Assembly: GCF_010550245.1 (NCBI RefSeq)
Contig: NZ_JAAGLU010000034.1
Span: forward strand, 1-64,000
DNA from: Streptomyces sp. SID12501
Lineage (GTDB): Bacteria > Actinomycetota > Actinomycetes > Streptomycetales > Streptomycetaceae
Reading direction: 5' to 3'
Length of the DNA stretch: 64,000 nucleotides
Part shown: one piece after another, positions 40,719 through 48,457 of the stretch
How positions within the stretch are numbered: position 1 is the stretch's first letter
How the letters are laid out: each line of letters opens with the position of its first letter
Position numbers and translations under genes: made by a program
Notes under the pieces: generated by a model
What the model was told of the DNA's origin: nothing
The model's database searches: none
The model's input: only the letters and a program-made list of their open reading frames with translations

Positions 40719-41468
40719 TCAGTCTCCCCTGCCCCCCTCGTGCCCCTTGTGCTTCCGATCTTGCTTTTTCTTCGCTTTCCGTGGCTTCTTCCGGCCCTTG
40801 TCGACCAGACCGCTCACGGCATCGGCGATCACCCGGTCACGCTCGACACTGGCGTGCCGGCAGATCAGTGCGGCGCGGGCGGTGCTGTGCCCCATGCGCG
40901 CCATCAGCTCTCGCGTGCCGGCCCCGGTCGACGCGGCGAGGGTGTTGCCCGTGTGGCGGAGGTCATGGAAGTGCAGTCCCTTGATCCCGGCTCCGCGTAC
41001 CGCTTCAGGTGCTCGCGAATGTCCGGGACGATCGCGGCCGGGATCGCGCGCAGCAGGGCGTAGGCCTTGGCGACGGTCGTAGGACCGGTGCCGGCAGCCG
41101 GCTTGTCGGCCCGCCAACGTCGCACGAGCGGGGGCGAGATCTCCGCGACGCCGACGGCTCCGAAGGCGGGGTCGAGGTGGTGCCGCAGGAGCGAGCCGTG
41201 CAACTGCCTTGCAGTGGTGGCGAGTTCGCGTTCCCTGATCCAGGCAGCGGCGTACGGGCCGAACGGAGCCTTCCCGGCGTCCGGGGCGTGCCGGTCGCCA
41301 CGGCGCATCCCAGTCTGCTTGTCGGCCAGCCGGCCGTCGGCATCCTTACTTTGTCCGGAAGGTCTCGGGAGCGGGCCGGAGTTGTCCGTCAGGGCCGACG
41401 TAGCGGGCCTGGTAGCGGCCGGACGGGAGCTTGCGGACATGGCCGAACTGTCGGCGCTTGCTGGCCAT
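40719..41468 (-). pseudogene. Tyrosine site-specific integrase, inactivated
   Basis: Three frames are needed. Fragment 1 starts at the ATG at 41468 (MASKRRQFGHVRKLPSGRYQ, arm-binding domain) and hits a TAA at 41346-41348. Fragment 2 resumes about there (DADGRLADKQTGMRRGD, then the core-binding domain FGPYAAAWIRERELATTARQ), reaching YALLRAI, after which the segment with the first catalytic Arg is absent and IVPDIREHLKRYAEPG follows. After another deletion/frameshift near 40985, fragment 3 encodes LHFHDLRHTGNTLAAS...MGHSTARAALICRHAS. The last motif normally reads LIYxHA; here the nucleophilic Tyr codon is TGC (Cys). The enzyme cannot be functional. Confidence 0.9.
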
Positions 41469-41594
41469 CAGGCCACCGGCGCACACTGATCACGCGGGCG
41501 GTTTACCGAGCGGCGCACGGTCTGCACAGTGAGTCCTACGTCCGTCTTGAGCAGATGCAGGTGCTGGTGCTGGTGTGTGCGGAGGGGGAAGTCC

Positions 41595-42119
41595 GTGGTG
41601 CGCTACGTTCACCATCAATTGGTGACGATCGTCGAGGTTGGAGTTGCCGTGGCCGTCACCGCGCCTGTGGTCTTCGGCGTGCGCGGGCTGCCTCAGGGCG
41701 ACAACGGAAATGTGCTTTTCCCGCTGTGGATTGCAGGGGCCGCCGCACTGTTCGGCCTGCTGGAGGGTTCGACCCGGTCGCGGTGGCTGGGCGGCGAGAA
41801 GCGCGACTTCGAGAGCGCGGTCCCGCTGACCGACCCCGAGGCGATACTCCCCGCCCCGCGCGAGTCCATGCGTCGCAGCTTCGGCATACCTTTTGTTGTC
41901 TTCGTGGGACTGGCAACCCTGGTTTTCGGCCTGCTCTGGGATCCCTGGGCCGTCGTATTCGGGGTCCTGTACGTACCGGAGCGGCTGGCCAAGGGCGTGT
42001 ACACGTTCTTCTGGGAGCGGCGCCACGGCGTACTCCTGTGGTACGGCGAGATCGAGGAACAACCTCTGGGCAAGGGCCAGTTCCTCTATTCCTCGCCGCG
42101 GATCGCGACGCCTGGATGA
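41595..42119 (+). CDS. Hypothetical membrane protein (element cargo)
   Basis: 174 residues from the GTG at 41595, with GGAGGGGG 6 bases upstream. Three hydrophobic segments are seen: VTIVEVGVAVAVTAPVVFGV, LFPLWIAGAAALFGLL, and a long one IPFVVFVGLATLVFGLLWDP continuing AVVFGVLYV. The C terminus is polar (YTFFWERRHGVLLWYGEIEE). I do not recognise a family. Confidence 0.65.
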   Translation: MVRYVHHQLVTIVEVGVAVAVTAPVVFGVRGLPQGDNGNVLFPLWIAGAAALFGLLEGSTRSRWLGGEKRDFESAVPLTDPEAILPAPRESMRRSFGIPFVVFVGLATLVFGLLWDPWAVVFGVLYVPERLAKGVYTFFWERRHGVLLWYGEIEEQPLGKGQFLYSSPRIATPG

Positions 42120-42284
42120 GTTCGCTCCGCCCTGCCGGACCGGCGCGAACCCGGGCTCTCCGCCCGAAGCGCGGCCTGTATGACCGTCACTGACCGATCC
42201 GGTAGAGCTACGGAATCACTGCCACGACGGTTTTCAAGATCGCCGAGGACTGGACCCGACTCAAGTGTTGATACCTTCGGAAAC

Positions 42285-42569
42285 GTGATCGTCTACCCGC
42301 TTTGGCATGTTGGCCACCAGAACGAGGCCGGCAGCAACCGGTCGACCATCCACGTCGACGAGGACAGCGTCTTCATCGACGAGCAGGACGGCGACGACGT
42401 GAAACTGCTCGGTATCTACTCGACGCGGGAGCGGGCAGAGGAGCGCATGAACCGAGCCCGGCTGCTGCCGGGCTTCCGGGACGAACCGGAGTGCTTCATC
42501 CTCGAGGGTTACGAAGTCGACGACGACACCTGGACCGAGGGCTTCGTGCGGATCCCACCAGGCGAGTAG
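42285..42569 (+). CDS. Small DUF7336-like protein (element cargo)
   Basis: 94 residues from the GTG at 42285: VIVYPLWHVGH, then acidic DDVKLLGIYSTRERAEE and RARLLPGFRDEPECFILEGY, ending DTWTEGFVRI. This pattern (YxLWH, KLLGIYSSREKAE, LPGFxDxPxxF, Y-x-x-D-x-W-TEGF) is that of a small family of unknown function common in bacteria. The ribosome site is weak; longer upstream starts in the same frame are possible. Confidence 0.65.
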   Translation: MIVYPLWHVGHQNEAGSNRSTIHVDEDSVFIDEQDGDDVKLLGIYSTRERAEERMNRARLLPGFRDEPECFILEGYEVDDDTWTEGFVRIPPGE

Positions 42570-42647
42570 GGGCAGTTACCACCGCGAGAAGTACAGCGGC
42601 AAAGGACAGCAACCCGACCGACCGCAGCCGACCATCACCAGCCCCGG

Positions 42648-42980
42648 ATGACCGAAGCCGACGGAGCCACAGCCGCCCCCGGACCGGACCCTGACCCTGA
42701 CGACGTGACCTGGATCGAGCCGCCGGTTTGCCCTGAATGCGGCGCCTTGATCCGCATGTATCCCACGAACTACGATCGCTGGATCAGCCTCGCCATGGTG
42801 GAACTGCCCGCCAAAGACGTCCCAGAGGCTTTCAGGTGGCGTTCGACGAGGATCCCGACCCGATCCCCCGTCCCCACCGATATCGTGGCCGTACGGGTCC
42901 GTGGAATCGATCCGCTACCGGGCGAACCCGTTGCGCCGGCGCACAGGATGGTCTGTGTCCCCGAGTGCGTTGAGCCGTAG
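42648..42980 (+). CDS. Small CxxC protein of unknown function (element cargo)
   Basis: 110 residues. A Pro/Asp-rich head precedes PPVCPECGALIRMYPTNYDR, a possible half zinc ribbon, then VELPAKDVPEAFRW and VAVRVRGIDPLPGEPVAPAHR. Similar small proteins occur in many Streptomyces (possibly DUF6083-like). A second Cys pair (VCVPECVEP) closes the protein and could complete a zinc site. Confidence 0.55.
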   Translation: MTEADGATAAPGPDPDPDDVTWIEPPVCPECGALIRMYPTNYDRWISLAMVELPAKDVPEAFRWRSTRIPTRSPVPTDIVAVRVRGIDPLPGEPVAPAHRMVCVPECVEP

Positions 42981-43149
42981 GGCCCTCCACAGCAGTGGGC
43001 GGGAGGTTCGACCCGCGCCCACTGCATGTCGGATCGGGCGGCGAGCGGCAGGCGGTGGCGGGGAACAGCGGGGAGCGGCCCGGGAACCTGCACCTCAGCG
43101 AATCGCCGGCTCAGCCCGGGTCCGCATACGCGATCTTCCGAACCGGCTG

Positions 43150-43174
43150 CGCGGGTTCGATTCCCGTCGCCCGC
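43150..43174 (+). repeat. attR core (decayed tRNA-Gly copy)
   Basis: 25 bp identical to the tRNA-Gly 3' end. The 18 bases before it match the tRNA anticodon region at 12 positions, so a longer duplication has decayed. The gap 42981-43259 holds this site and no gene. Confidence 0.8.
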
Positions 43175-43259
43175 GCTCTCTCGCCGCCGGCCCGGTTCCT
43201 CGGAACCGGGCCGGTCGCGTTTCTCCACGGCGGCCGGACCCTGCGGTCTGCCACCGCGG

Positions 43260-43454
43260 TCAGAACTGGATCTCGTTGATCGTGTCCGCTATCGAGTTCA
43301 GGAAGCGTTGGATGTCGTCCGCCATCCCGGTCGAGGCGAGGAAGAAGCCGAAGAGGATGGCGACGACCGCCGGGCCCGCCTTGATCGTGCCTCCACGAAT
43401 CAGCACCACCAGGATGATTCCCAACATCAGCACCACTGACAACGAAATGGCCAC
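43260..43454 (-). CDS. Small conserved membrane protein
   Basis: 64 residues from the GTG at 43454 (AGGG about 8 bases upstream; a GTG three codons earlier is possible). Two hydrophobic segments, AISLSVVLMLGIILVVLI and AGPAVVAILFGFFLAS, are followed by an amphipathic tail (DIQRFLNSIADTINEIQF). It resembles short two-helix proteins found in many Streptomyces; the function is unknown. It begins just outside the integrated element. Confidence 0.7.
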   Translation of the reverse strand: MAISLSVVLMLGIILVVLIRGGTIKAGPAVVAILFGFFLASTGMADDIQRFLNSIADTINEIQF

Positions 43455-43659
43455 ACTGATCACACCCTATGGTCGGTCCGCTCTACCGGCCCAGGGATGC
43501 GTTCCCTCGCACCCCCGCCAGATCCATCGTGCCACCAACGAGGCCGCCGTATGCGGCCGGTGACGCATCATCGGCCCCAGGGGATCGATTTATCCGCACA
43601 GAAAAACCCAGGGCACGGAAATATGTTGTTTATGAGCACTTAGGGCGACATTTGCGGCT

Positions 43660-44160
43660 CTAAAGGCCCAGTAGTGCGCGCATTTTGGCGTACTTCTCCG
43701 TCAGGCGGGTGCGGGTCGGGGCGTCCAGCGCCGCCTGTCGGGCCGGGTTCGCGTTGTGCGCCAGGTCCGCCTCCTTGACCAGGAGCGCGCCAGGTGTGTC
43801 GAGGATGCGCCGGGCGTACGCCTCGGGGGCCTCCCCCGCGCGCTTGGTGACGGCCAGCACGATGTCCTTCGTACGGCGGGACAACGCGGCTTCCTCCAGC
43901 CAGCCTTCGGAGAGCGCGTCGTCCTCCACGGCGTCGTGCAGCCAGGCCGCCGCGATCTGCTCGTCATCGCCTCCACGCGCGCGTACGCCCTCCGCGACGG
44001 CCTGGAGGTGTTCCGCGTAGGGGCGGCCCGCCTTGTCCGTCTGCGTGGCGTGTGCGGCCCGGGCCGCGGCCTCTACTTCGGCCAGGGTCAGGGGCGTTGA
44101 GGGTGGCGGGGGTGATGGGGGCGTGGAGGGTGCCTGGGGGGTTGGAGGGTTCTTGGTCAT
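43660..44160 (-). CDS. RelA/SpoT-type HD hydrolase domain protein
   Basis: 166 residues. After a Pro/Thr-rich head, residues 25-165 keep the single-domain alarmone-hydrolase (MESH1/SpoT-Hd) pattern: AHATQTDKAGRPYAEHLQAV, AWLHDAVEDDALS (HD...ED metal motif), KDIVLAVTKR and VKEADLAHNAN (distal Asp). The HD, ED and distal D positions are all retained. It could hydrolyse (p)ppGpp or another nucleotide; no synthetase domain is present. Confidence 0.72.
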   Translation of the reverse strand: MTKNPPTPQAPSTPPSPPPPSTPLTLAEVEAAARAAHATQTDKAGRPYAEHLQAVAEGVRARGGDDEQIAAAWLHDAVEDDALSEGWLEEAALSRRTKDIVLAVTKRAGEAPEAYARRILDTPGALLVKEADLAHNANPARQAALDAPTRTRLTEKYAKMRALLGL

Positions 44161-44205
44161 CTGGTCAGTGTGGGGCTCGGCCGGTCGGTGGGCTTCGAGG
44201 GTCGT

Positions 44206-45384
44206 TCAGATCGTCGCCTGGGCCGTGGGGCCCTCTCGGCAGACCAGGAGGAGGGCCCTGTCGTCGTTCACGTCCTTGGCGACCGCCTCGATGAGGTGCC
44301 AGGCGGCGCCGTGGAAGCCGCCGGCCACATAGCGGTCGGCCTCGCCCGTCAGGCGGTCGATGCCCTCGACGATGTCCCGCTCCGACGTTTCGACCAGGCC
44401 GTCCGTGAAGAGCATCAGGACGTCCCCGGGGCGCAGTGATCCCTTCACGGGGTCGAACTGGGCTCCGTCGTACACGCCCAGCAGCGGTCCCTCCGCCGCC
44501 TTTTCCTCCCAGCGGCCCGTGCCCGCGCTGAGCTGGAGGCCCGGCGGGTGTCCGGCCGAGAAGATTTCGTAGTCGCCCGAGTCCAGGTCCAGGACCAGGT
44601 GGATCGAGGTCGCGAAGCCCTCGTCCCAGTCCTGGCGGAGGAGGTAGCCGTTCGCCGCCGGGAGGAAGGCGTGGGGCGGCAGTGAGCCCAGCAGGCCTCC
44701 GAAGGCGCCCGAGAGGAGCAGGGCCCGGGAGCCCGCGTCCATCCCCTTGCCCGAGACGTCCGTCAGGACGACCTCCATCGTGCGGCCCCCGTTCGTGCGG
44801 GCCGCCACCACGAAGTCGCCCGAGAACGACTGGCCGCCCGCCGGGCGCAGCGCCATCTCCCGGTGCCAGCCCTGGGGCAGCTGCGGCAGCTTGCTCTGGA
44901 CGCGGATGCGTTCACGCAGGTCGAACAGCATCGTGCCGCCGCGTCGCCAGGGGACGCCCACTCTGCTGCGGAACTGTGCGATCAGCAGGCCGAAGAAACC
45001 GACGGCCGCCACGACCAGGACCACGCCTGGGGTGACCCTGGACGGGCCCTCCGTGTACGGGCCCAGCTTCACCGACTCCACGATCAGTGCCGTCGCCGCC
45101 GCCGCGTACAGGCCGAGCAGGCTGGCCGGGCGCAGCAGGAGGCCGCCCGCGACGATCGGGAGGACGAGCGCCGCCGGTGAGCACCACACCGAGTTGGCGA
45201 GGGTCGTGGCCGCGATGACCGGGATCATGATGAGCAGACCGGCGAGCGCGATCCAGTCCGAACCGTCGCCCCGGAAGTAGTCCACGGCGGATCTGCGCAG
45301 GCCGGTGCGGACCCGGTGAAGCTGCTTCTTCAACCGGGCCGTGAACGTCTCGGCCTCCGCGCGCCGCTCTCGTCCTGCTGCCAT
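44206..45384 (-). CDS. Membrane SpoIIE-family PP2C-type serine phosphatase
   Basis: 392 residues. Four hydrophobic helices span residues 43-135 (IALAGLLIMIPVIAATTLA, AALVLPIVAGGLLL, LLGLYAAAATALIV, GVVLVVAAVGFFGLLIA). The phosphatase domain follows (residues about 160-385) with metal-binding SFSGDFVVA, VLTDVSGKGMDAGSRALLLS, IFSAGHPP and MLFTDGLVETS. Such proteins act on anti-anti-sigma factors in partner-switching systems; no partner gene is adjacent. Confidence 0.88.
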   Translation of the reverse strand: MAAGRERRAEAETFTARLKKQLHRVRTGLRRSAVDYFRGDGSDWIALAGLLIMIPVIAATTLANSVWCSPAALVLPIVAGGLLLRPASLLGLYAAAATALIVESVKLGPYTEGPSRVTPGVVLVVAAVGFFGLLIAQFRSRVGVPWRRGGTMLFDLRERIRVQSKLPQLPQGWHREMALRPAGGQSFSGDFVVAARTNGGRTMEVVLTDVSGKGMDAGSRALLLSGAFGGLLGSLPPHAFLPAANGYLLRQDWDEGFATSIHLVLDLDSGDYEIFSAGHPPGLQLSAGTGRWEEKAAEGPLLGVYDGAQFDPVKGSLRPGDVLMLFTDGLVETSERDIVEGIDRLTGEADRYVAGGFHGAAWHLIEAVAKDVNDDRALLLVCREGPTAQATI

Positions 45385-45546
45385 TAGTTCGGGACCCTAT
45401 CCATCGGACCAGCTGCTTGGCACGGGAGGTCCCACTTGTCCCCCGTCCGAGCTTCAACTTCACAGTGAAACCCACCGAAGGCCGGTCCGAGGCCCCGAGG
45501 GAGAAATTCCCTCGCTCGTCCCGCATTGCCCTGGTAGTCATGGTCT

Positions 45547-46797
45547 ATGACGACCTCCAGGACCCCCGCCACGACCGATCTGCGGGTGCTTCGGCCCGAC
45601 GACTGGGATCAGTGGTACGACAACCTGCTCCGTGCCTTCGGCGGAATGCCGGAGTCCGCCGAGGAGCGGGAGTTGTGGAAATCACTCACCGAGTACGACC
45701 GTTCCGTGGGCGTCTGGGACGGTGACACGTGTGTGGGCAGCGCGAGTGCCTTCACTTTCCAGGTAACCGTACCGGGTGGTGCCTCCGTGCAGGCGGCGGG
45801 CGTCACGCTGGTCGGCGTCGCCGGCACGCACCGCAGGCGCGGGGTGCTCACGTCGATGATGCGACGACAGCTGGACGACGTACGGAGCTGGGGCGAGCCG
45901 CTGGCCGTCCTCACGGCGTCCGAGCCCGCCATCTACGGACGGTTCGGGTACGGGCTCGGCACCCACTCGCTGACCCTCGACATCGACACGACGCGCGTAC
46001 GGCTGACCGTGCCGGACGGCGCCGATGACGTACGGCTGCGGTACGCCGTACCGGCCGAAGCCCTGGACGCCTGCGAGGCGGTGTACGCGCGGCGGGTGCC
46101 GGAGCGGCCCGGGATGCTGGCGCGGATGCCCGGCTGGGCGCCGGTCATGGTGCTCGACCCGGAGGGCGAGCGGGACGGGGCGTCGCCGTTGCAGTGCGTT
46201 GTCGCCGAGCGGGACGGGGATGTCGTGGGGTTCGCCCGGTTCCGGGTCAAGCCCGACTGGGACGTCACCGGGTCAAACAGCGCGGTTGTCGTCGAGGACG
46301 TGGAGGCGCTCGACGCCGCTTCACAGGGGGCGTTGTGGCGGTTCCTGTTCGACATCGACCTGACGTCGAAGATCGTCGCGCGCGGGCGGCCGATCGAGGA
46401 GCCGTGGCATCACATGGTGTCGGACATCCGGCGGTGCGGGCTGCACAGGCGGGACGGGCTGTACGTACGGCTGGTCGACGTGGGGGCCGCGTTGGAGGCG
46501 CGGACGTACCAGACGCCGGTCGATGTCGTGTTCGACGTCGAGGACGCGTTCTGTCCGTGGAACTCCGGGCGGTGGCGGCTGACGGGCGATGCCAAGGGCG
46601 CCGTGTGCCGACGTACGGAGGACGCGGCTGATCTCGCGCTGTCCGTACGGGAGTTGGGGGCCGCCTATCTGGGCGGCGTGCCGTTGGCCGGGCTCGGGGC
46701 CGCCGGGCGGGTGCGGGAGGTCCGGCAGGGGGCGCTGGCCGAGGCCTCGGTGGCGTTCGGGTCGGTGGTGCAGCCCTGGTTGTCCCACGGGTTCTGA
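45547..46797 (+). CDS. Eis-like GNAT N-acetyltransferase
   Basis: 416 residues with the three-part Eis fold: an N-terminal GNAT domain with acetyl-CoA motif VGVAGTHRRRGVLTSMMRRQ and TASEPAIYGRFGYG, a second GNAT-like domain (ECVVAERDGD-type segment, FRVKPDW), and an SCP2-like C-terminal domain (DVEDAFCPWNSGRWRL, AYLGGVPLAGL). It ends in Phe, as in Eis, where the C-terminal carboxylate is catalytic. The likely role is acetylation of amines (aminoglycosides or peptide lysines); the substrate is unknown. Confidence 0.85.
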   Translation: MTTSRTPATTDLRVLRPDDWDQWYDNLLRAFGGMPESAEERELWKSLTEYDRSVGVWDGDTCVGSASAFTFQVTVPGGASVQAAGVTLVGVAGTHRRRGVLTSMMRRQLDDVRSWGEPLAVLTASEPAIYGRFGYGLGTHSLTLDIDTTRVRLTVPDGADDVRLRYAVPAEALDACEAVYARRVPERPGMLARMPGWAPVMVLDPEGERDGASPLQCVVAERDGDVVGFARFRVKPDWDVTGSNSAVVVEDVEALDAASQGALWRFLFDIDLTSKIVARGRPIEEPWHHMVSDIRRCGLHRRDGLYVRLVDVGAALEARTYQTPVDVVFDVEDAFCPWNSGRWRLTGDAKGAVCRRTEDAADLALSVRELGAAYLGGVPLAGLGAAGRVREVRQGALAEASVAFGSVVQPWLSHGF

Positions 46798-46829
46798 AAT
46801 CCCGGGCCCGGGACCCTGGTTGTGCCTTT

Positions 46830-47639
46830 TCAGTCGCGCTGACAGATGGGGCACCAGAAGAGGTTGCGGGCGGCGAGGGCGGCGGCGCGGATCTCGCCGC
46901 CGCAGAGGTGGCAGGGCAGGTTGGCCCTGCGGTAGACGTAGACCTCGCCACCGTGGTCGTCGACGCGCGGCGGGCGGCCCGTCGCCTCCGGGGTGTGTTC
47001 CGGACGGACGGTGTCGATGCGGTTGTTGCGTACGCCCTCGCGCATGAGGGCGACCAGGTCGCTCCAGAGCGCGTCCCACTCGGTGGGTGTGATGTCCCTG
47101 CCGGGGCGGTACGGGTCGATGCCGTGCCGGAAGAGGACCTCGGCGCGGTAGACGTTGCCCACGCCCGCGATGACCTTCTGGTCCATGAGGAGGGCGGCGA
47201 TCGTCGTACGACTGCGGCTGACGCGGGCGTAGGCGGTTTGGTCGTCGGCGTCCTCGCGGAGGGGGTCCGGGCCCAGCCGGTCGTGTATCGCCTGCTTCTC
47301 GGTGTCCGTGATGAGGGCACAGGTGGTGGGACCCCGGAGGTCCACGTACGAGGCGCTGTTCGCGAGCCGGAGGCGGACCGTGTCCGTGGCGGGCGGGGCC
47401 GGGGCGTCACCGAAGTTGACCTTGCCGAAGAGGCCGAGGTGGATGTGGATCCAGTCGGCTTCACGGAAGCGGAGGAAGAGGTGTTTGCCGTGGGCTTCGG
47501 TGTCGGTGAGTTCCGCGCGGTCGAGGAGGGCGGCCGCGTCGGAGAACTTGCCCTGGGGGCTGGTGACATGGGGTGCGGTGCGTAGGAACGCGGCGGCGTA
47601 GTCCTGGGCGAGCCGGTGGATCGTGTGCCCCTCAGGCAC
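46830..47639 (-). CDS. Fpg/Nei-family DNA glycosylase (AP lyase)
   Basis: 269 residues from the GTG at 47639 with AAGGAG 4 bases upstream. It opens VPEGHTIHRLA (catalytic Pro2-Glu3 after Met removal). The helix-two-turn-helix is at DQKVIAGVGNVYRAEVLF, and a C-terminal C4 zinc finger CHLCGG...FWCPICQRD is intact. PEGHTIH and the residues of the loop favour the endonuclease VIII (Nei) branch over MutM. It removes oxidised bases. It lies upstream of no obvious partner; rpiB is behind it on the same strand. Confidence 0.9.
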   Translation of the reverse strand: MPEGHTIHRLAQDYAAAFLRTAPHVTSPQGKFSDAAALLDRAELTDTEAHGKHLFLRFREADWIHIHLGLFGKVNFGDAPAPPATDTVRLRLANSASYVDLRGPTTCALITDTEKQAIHDRLGPDPLREDADDQTAYARVSRSRTTIAALLMDQKVIAGVGNVYRAEVLFRHGIDPYRPGRDITPTEWDALWSDLVALMREGVRNNRIDTVRPEHTPEATGRPPRVDDHGGEVYVYRRANLPCHLCGGEIRAAALAARNLFWCPICQRD

Positions 47640-47676
47640 GGTGCTCCTTCTGTGTCCGCGGGTGGGTGGGGGGTGC

Positions 47677-47753
47677 GGTAGGGGTTTTTCGCCCCCGCCG
47701 CCCCTACCCGTCCCATCCCTCCCCCAGAGGGGGGACCCCCGGACGGGCTGGAG
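47677..47753. repeat. Intergenic GC-rich repeat, family 1 copy B (inverted)
   Basis: The reverse complement contains gatgggacgggtaggggcgg and the following g-rich block of copy A near 6987. It also forms an 8-bp hairpin ggtagggg / cccctacc (47677-47708). It lies between rpiB and the DNA glycosylase gene. Confidence 0.7.
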
Positions 47754-47760
47754 GGTGCCG

Positions 47761-48246
47761 CTACTGCTGGGGGTGGTGCGGCGGGATCGGCGGCAGGTCG
47801 CCCGTCGTCTCGTAGTCGGCCAGCATCTCGATGCGGCGGATGTGGCGGACGTCCTCCGAGAACGGGGTCGCCAAGAACGTCTCCACGAACTTCGTCGCCT
47901 CGTCCTGCGTGTGCATGCGGGCGCCCACCGCGACCACGTTGGCGTTGTTGTGCTGGCGGCCCAGCGAGGCGGTCTCCTCGCTCCAGGCCAGCGCCGCGCG
48001 CACACCCTTCACCTTGTTCGCCGCGATCTGCTCTCCGTTGCCGGAGCCGCCGATGACGATGCCGAGGCCGTCCGGGTCGGCCGCCGTGCGCTCCGCGGCG
48101 CGGAGGCAGAAGGGCGGGTAGTCGTCGAGGGCGTCGTAGATGTGGGGGCCGCAGTCCACGGGATCGTGGCCGGCCTCCCTGAGCCACTCGACGAGGTGGT
48201 TCTTGAGTTCGAAGCCCGCATGGTCGGAGCCGAGATACACGCGCAT
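47761..48246 (-). CDS. rpiB: Ribose-5-phosphate isomerase B
   Basis: 161 residues: VYLGSDHAGFELKNHL, DCGPHIYDALDDYPPF, GIVIGGSGNGEQIAANKVKGVRAA and HNNANVVAVGARM are the LacAB/RpiB motifs. It interconverts ribulose 5-phosphate and ribose 5-phosphate in the pentose phosphate pathway. The SGNGE loop has the Ser base/nucleophile variant of actinobacterial RpiB instead of Cys. Confidence 0.96.
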   Translation of the reverse strand: MRVYLGSDHAGFELKNHLVEWLREAGHDPVDCGPHIYDALDDYPPFCLRAAERTAADPDGLGIVIGGSGNGEQIAANKVKGVRAALAWSEETASLGRQHNNANVVAVGARMHTQDEATKFVETFLATPFSEDVRHIRRIEMLADYETTGDLPPIPPHHPQQ

Positions 48247-48457
48247 ACGTCGAGTGTGACATGTCTGTTTCGGGACAGCAGCGCCGGGGGCTGATCACGA
48301 AAAGCAGTGGCAACGCTACGAAAGCTCAAGAAAACCTCAAGTAACGATCTGGATTCAAAGGTACAAGAATCTCTTTGCCTCCGATTCACTGGACCAACTG
48401 TTTACGCCGTCCCCACCGGCGCGCTTCCCCGTTCACCCGGCGCAAAGGAATTCCCCC

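Larger units (their letters stand above)
40624..43174. mobile_element. Degenerate tRNA-Gly-integrated element
   Basis: About 2.5 kb bounded by two copies of a 25-bp core from the tRNA-Gly 3' end (40624-40648 inside the intact tRNA, 43150-43174 as a decayed copy). Inside are a broken site-specific integrase next to the tRNA and three short genes. No replication, transfer or excisionase gene was recognised. The layout (integrase adjacent to the tRNA, reading toward it) is that of actinomycete integrative elements; this one is a deletion relic. Confidence 0.75.

Noticed and set aside
41490..42062. Minus-strand open frame of 190 codons inside the element
   Set aside because: Antisense to the membrane protein, which has a good ribosome site and hydrophobic helices; the opposite frame is compositionally random.
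43100..43174. A second functional tRNA-Gly gene
   Set aside because: Only the T arm and 3' acceptor strand are preserved; there is no matching 5' acceptor strand or D arm, and the anticodon region is mutated.
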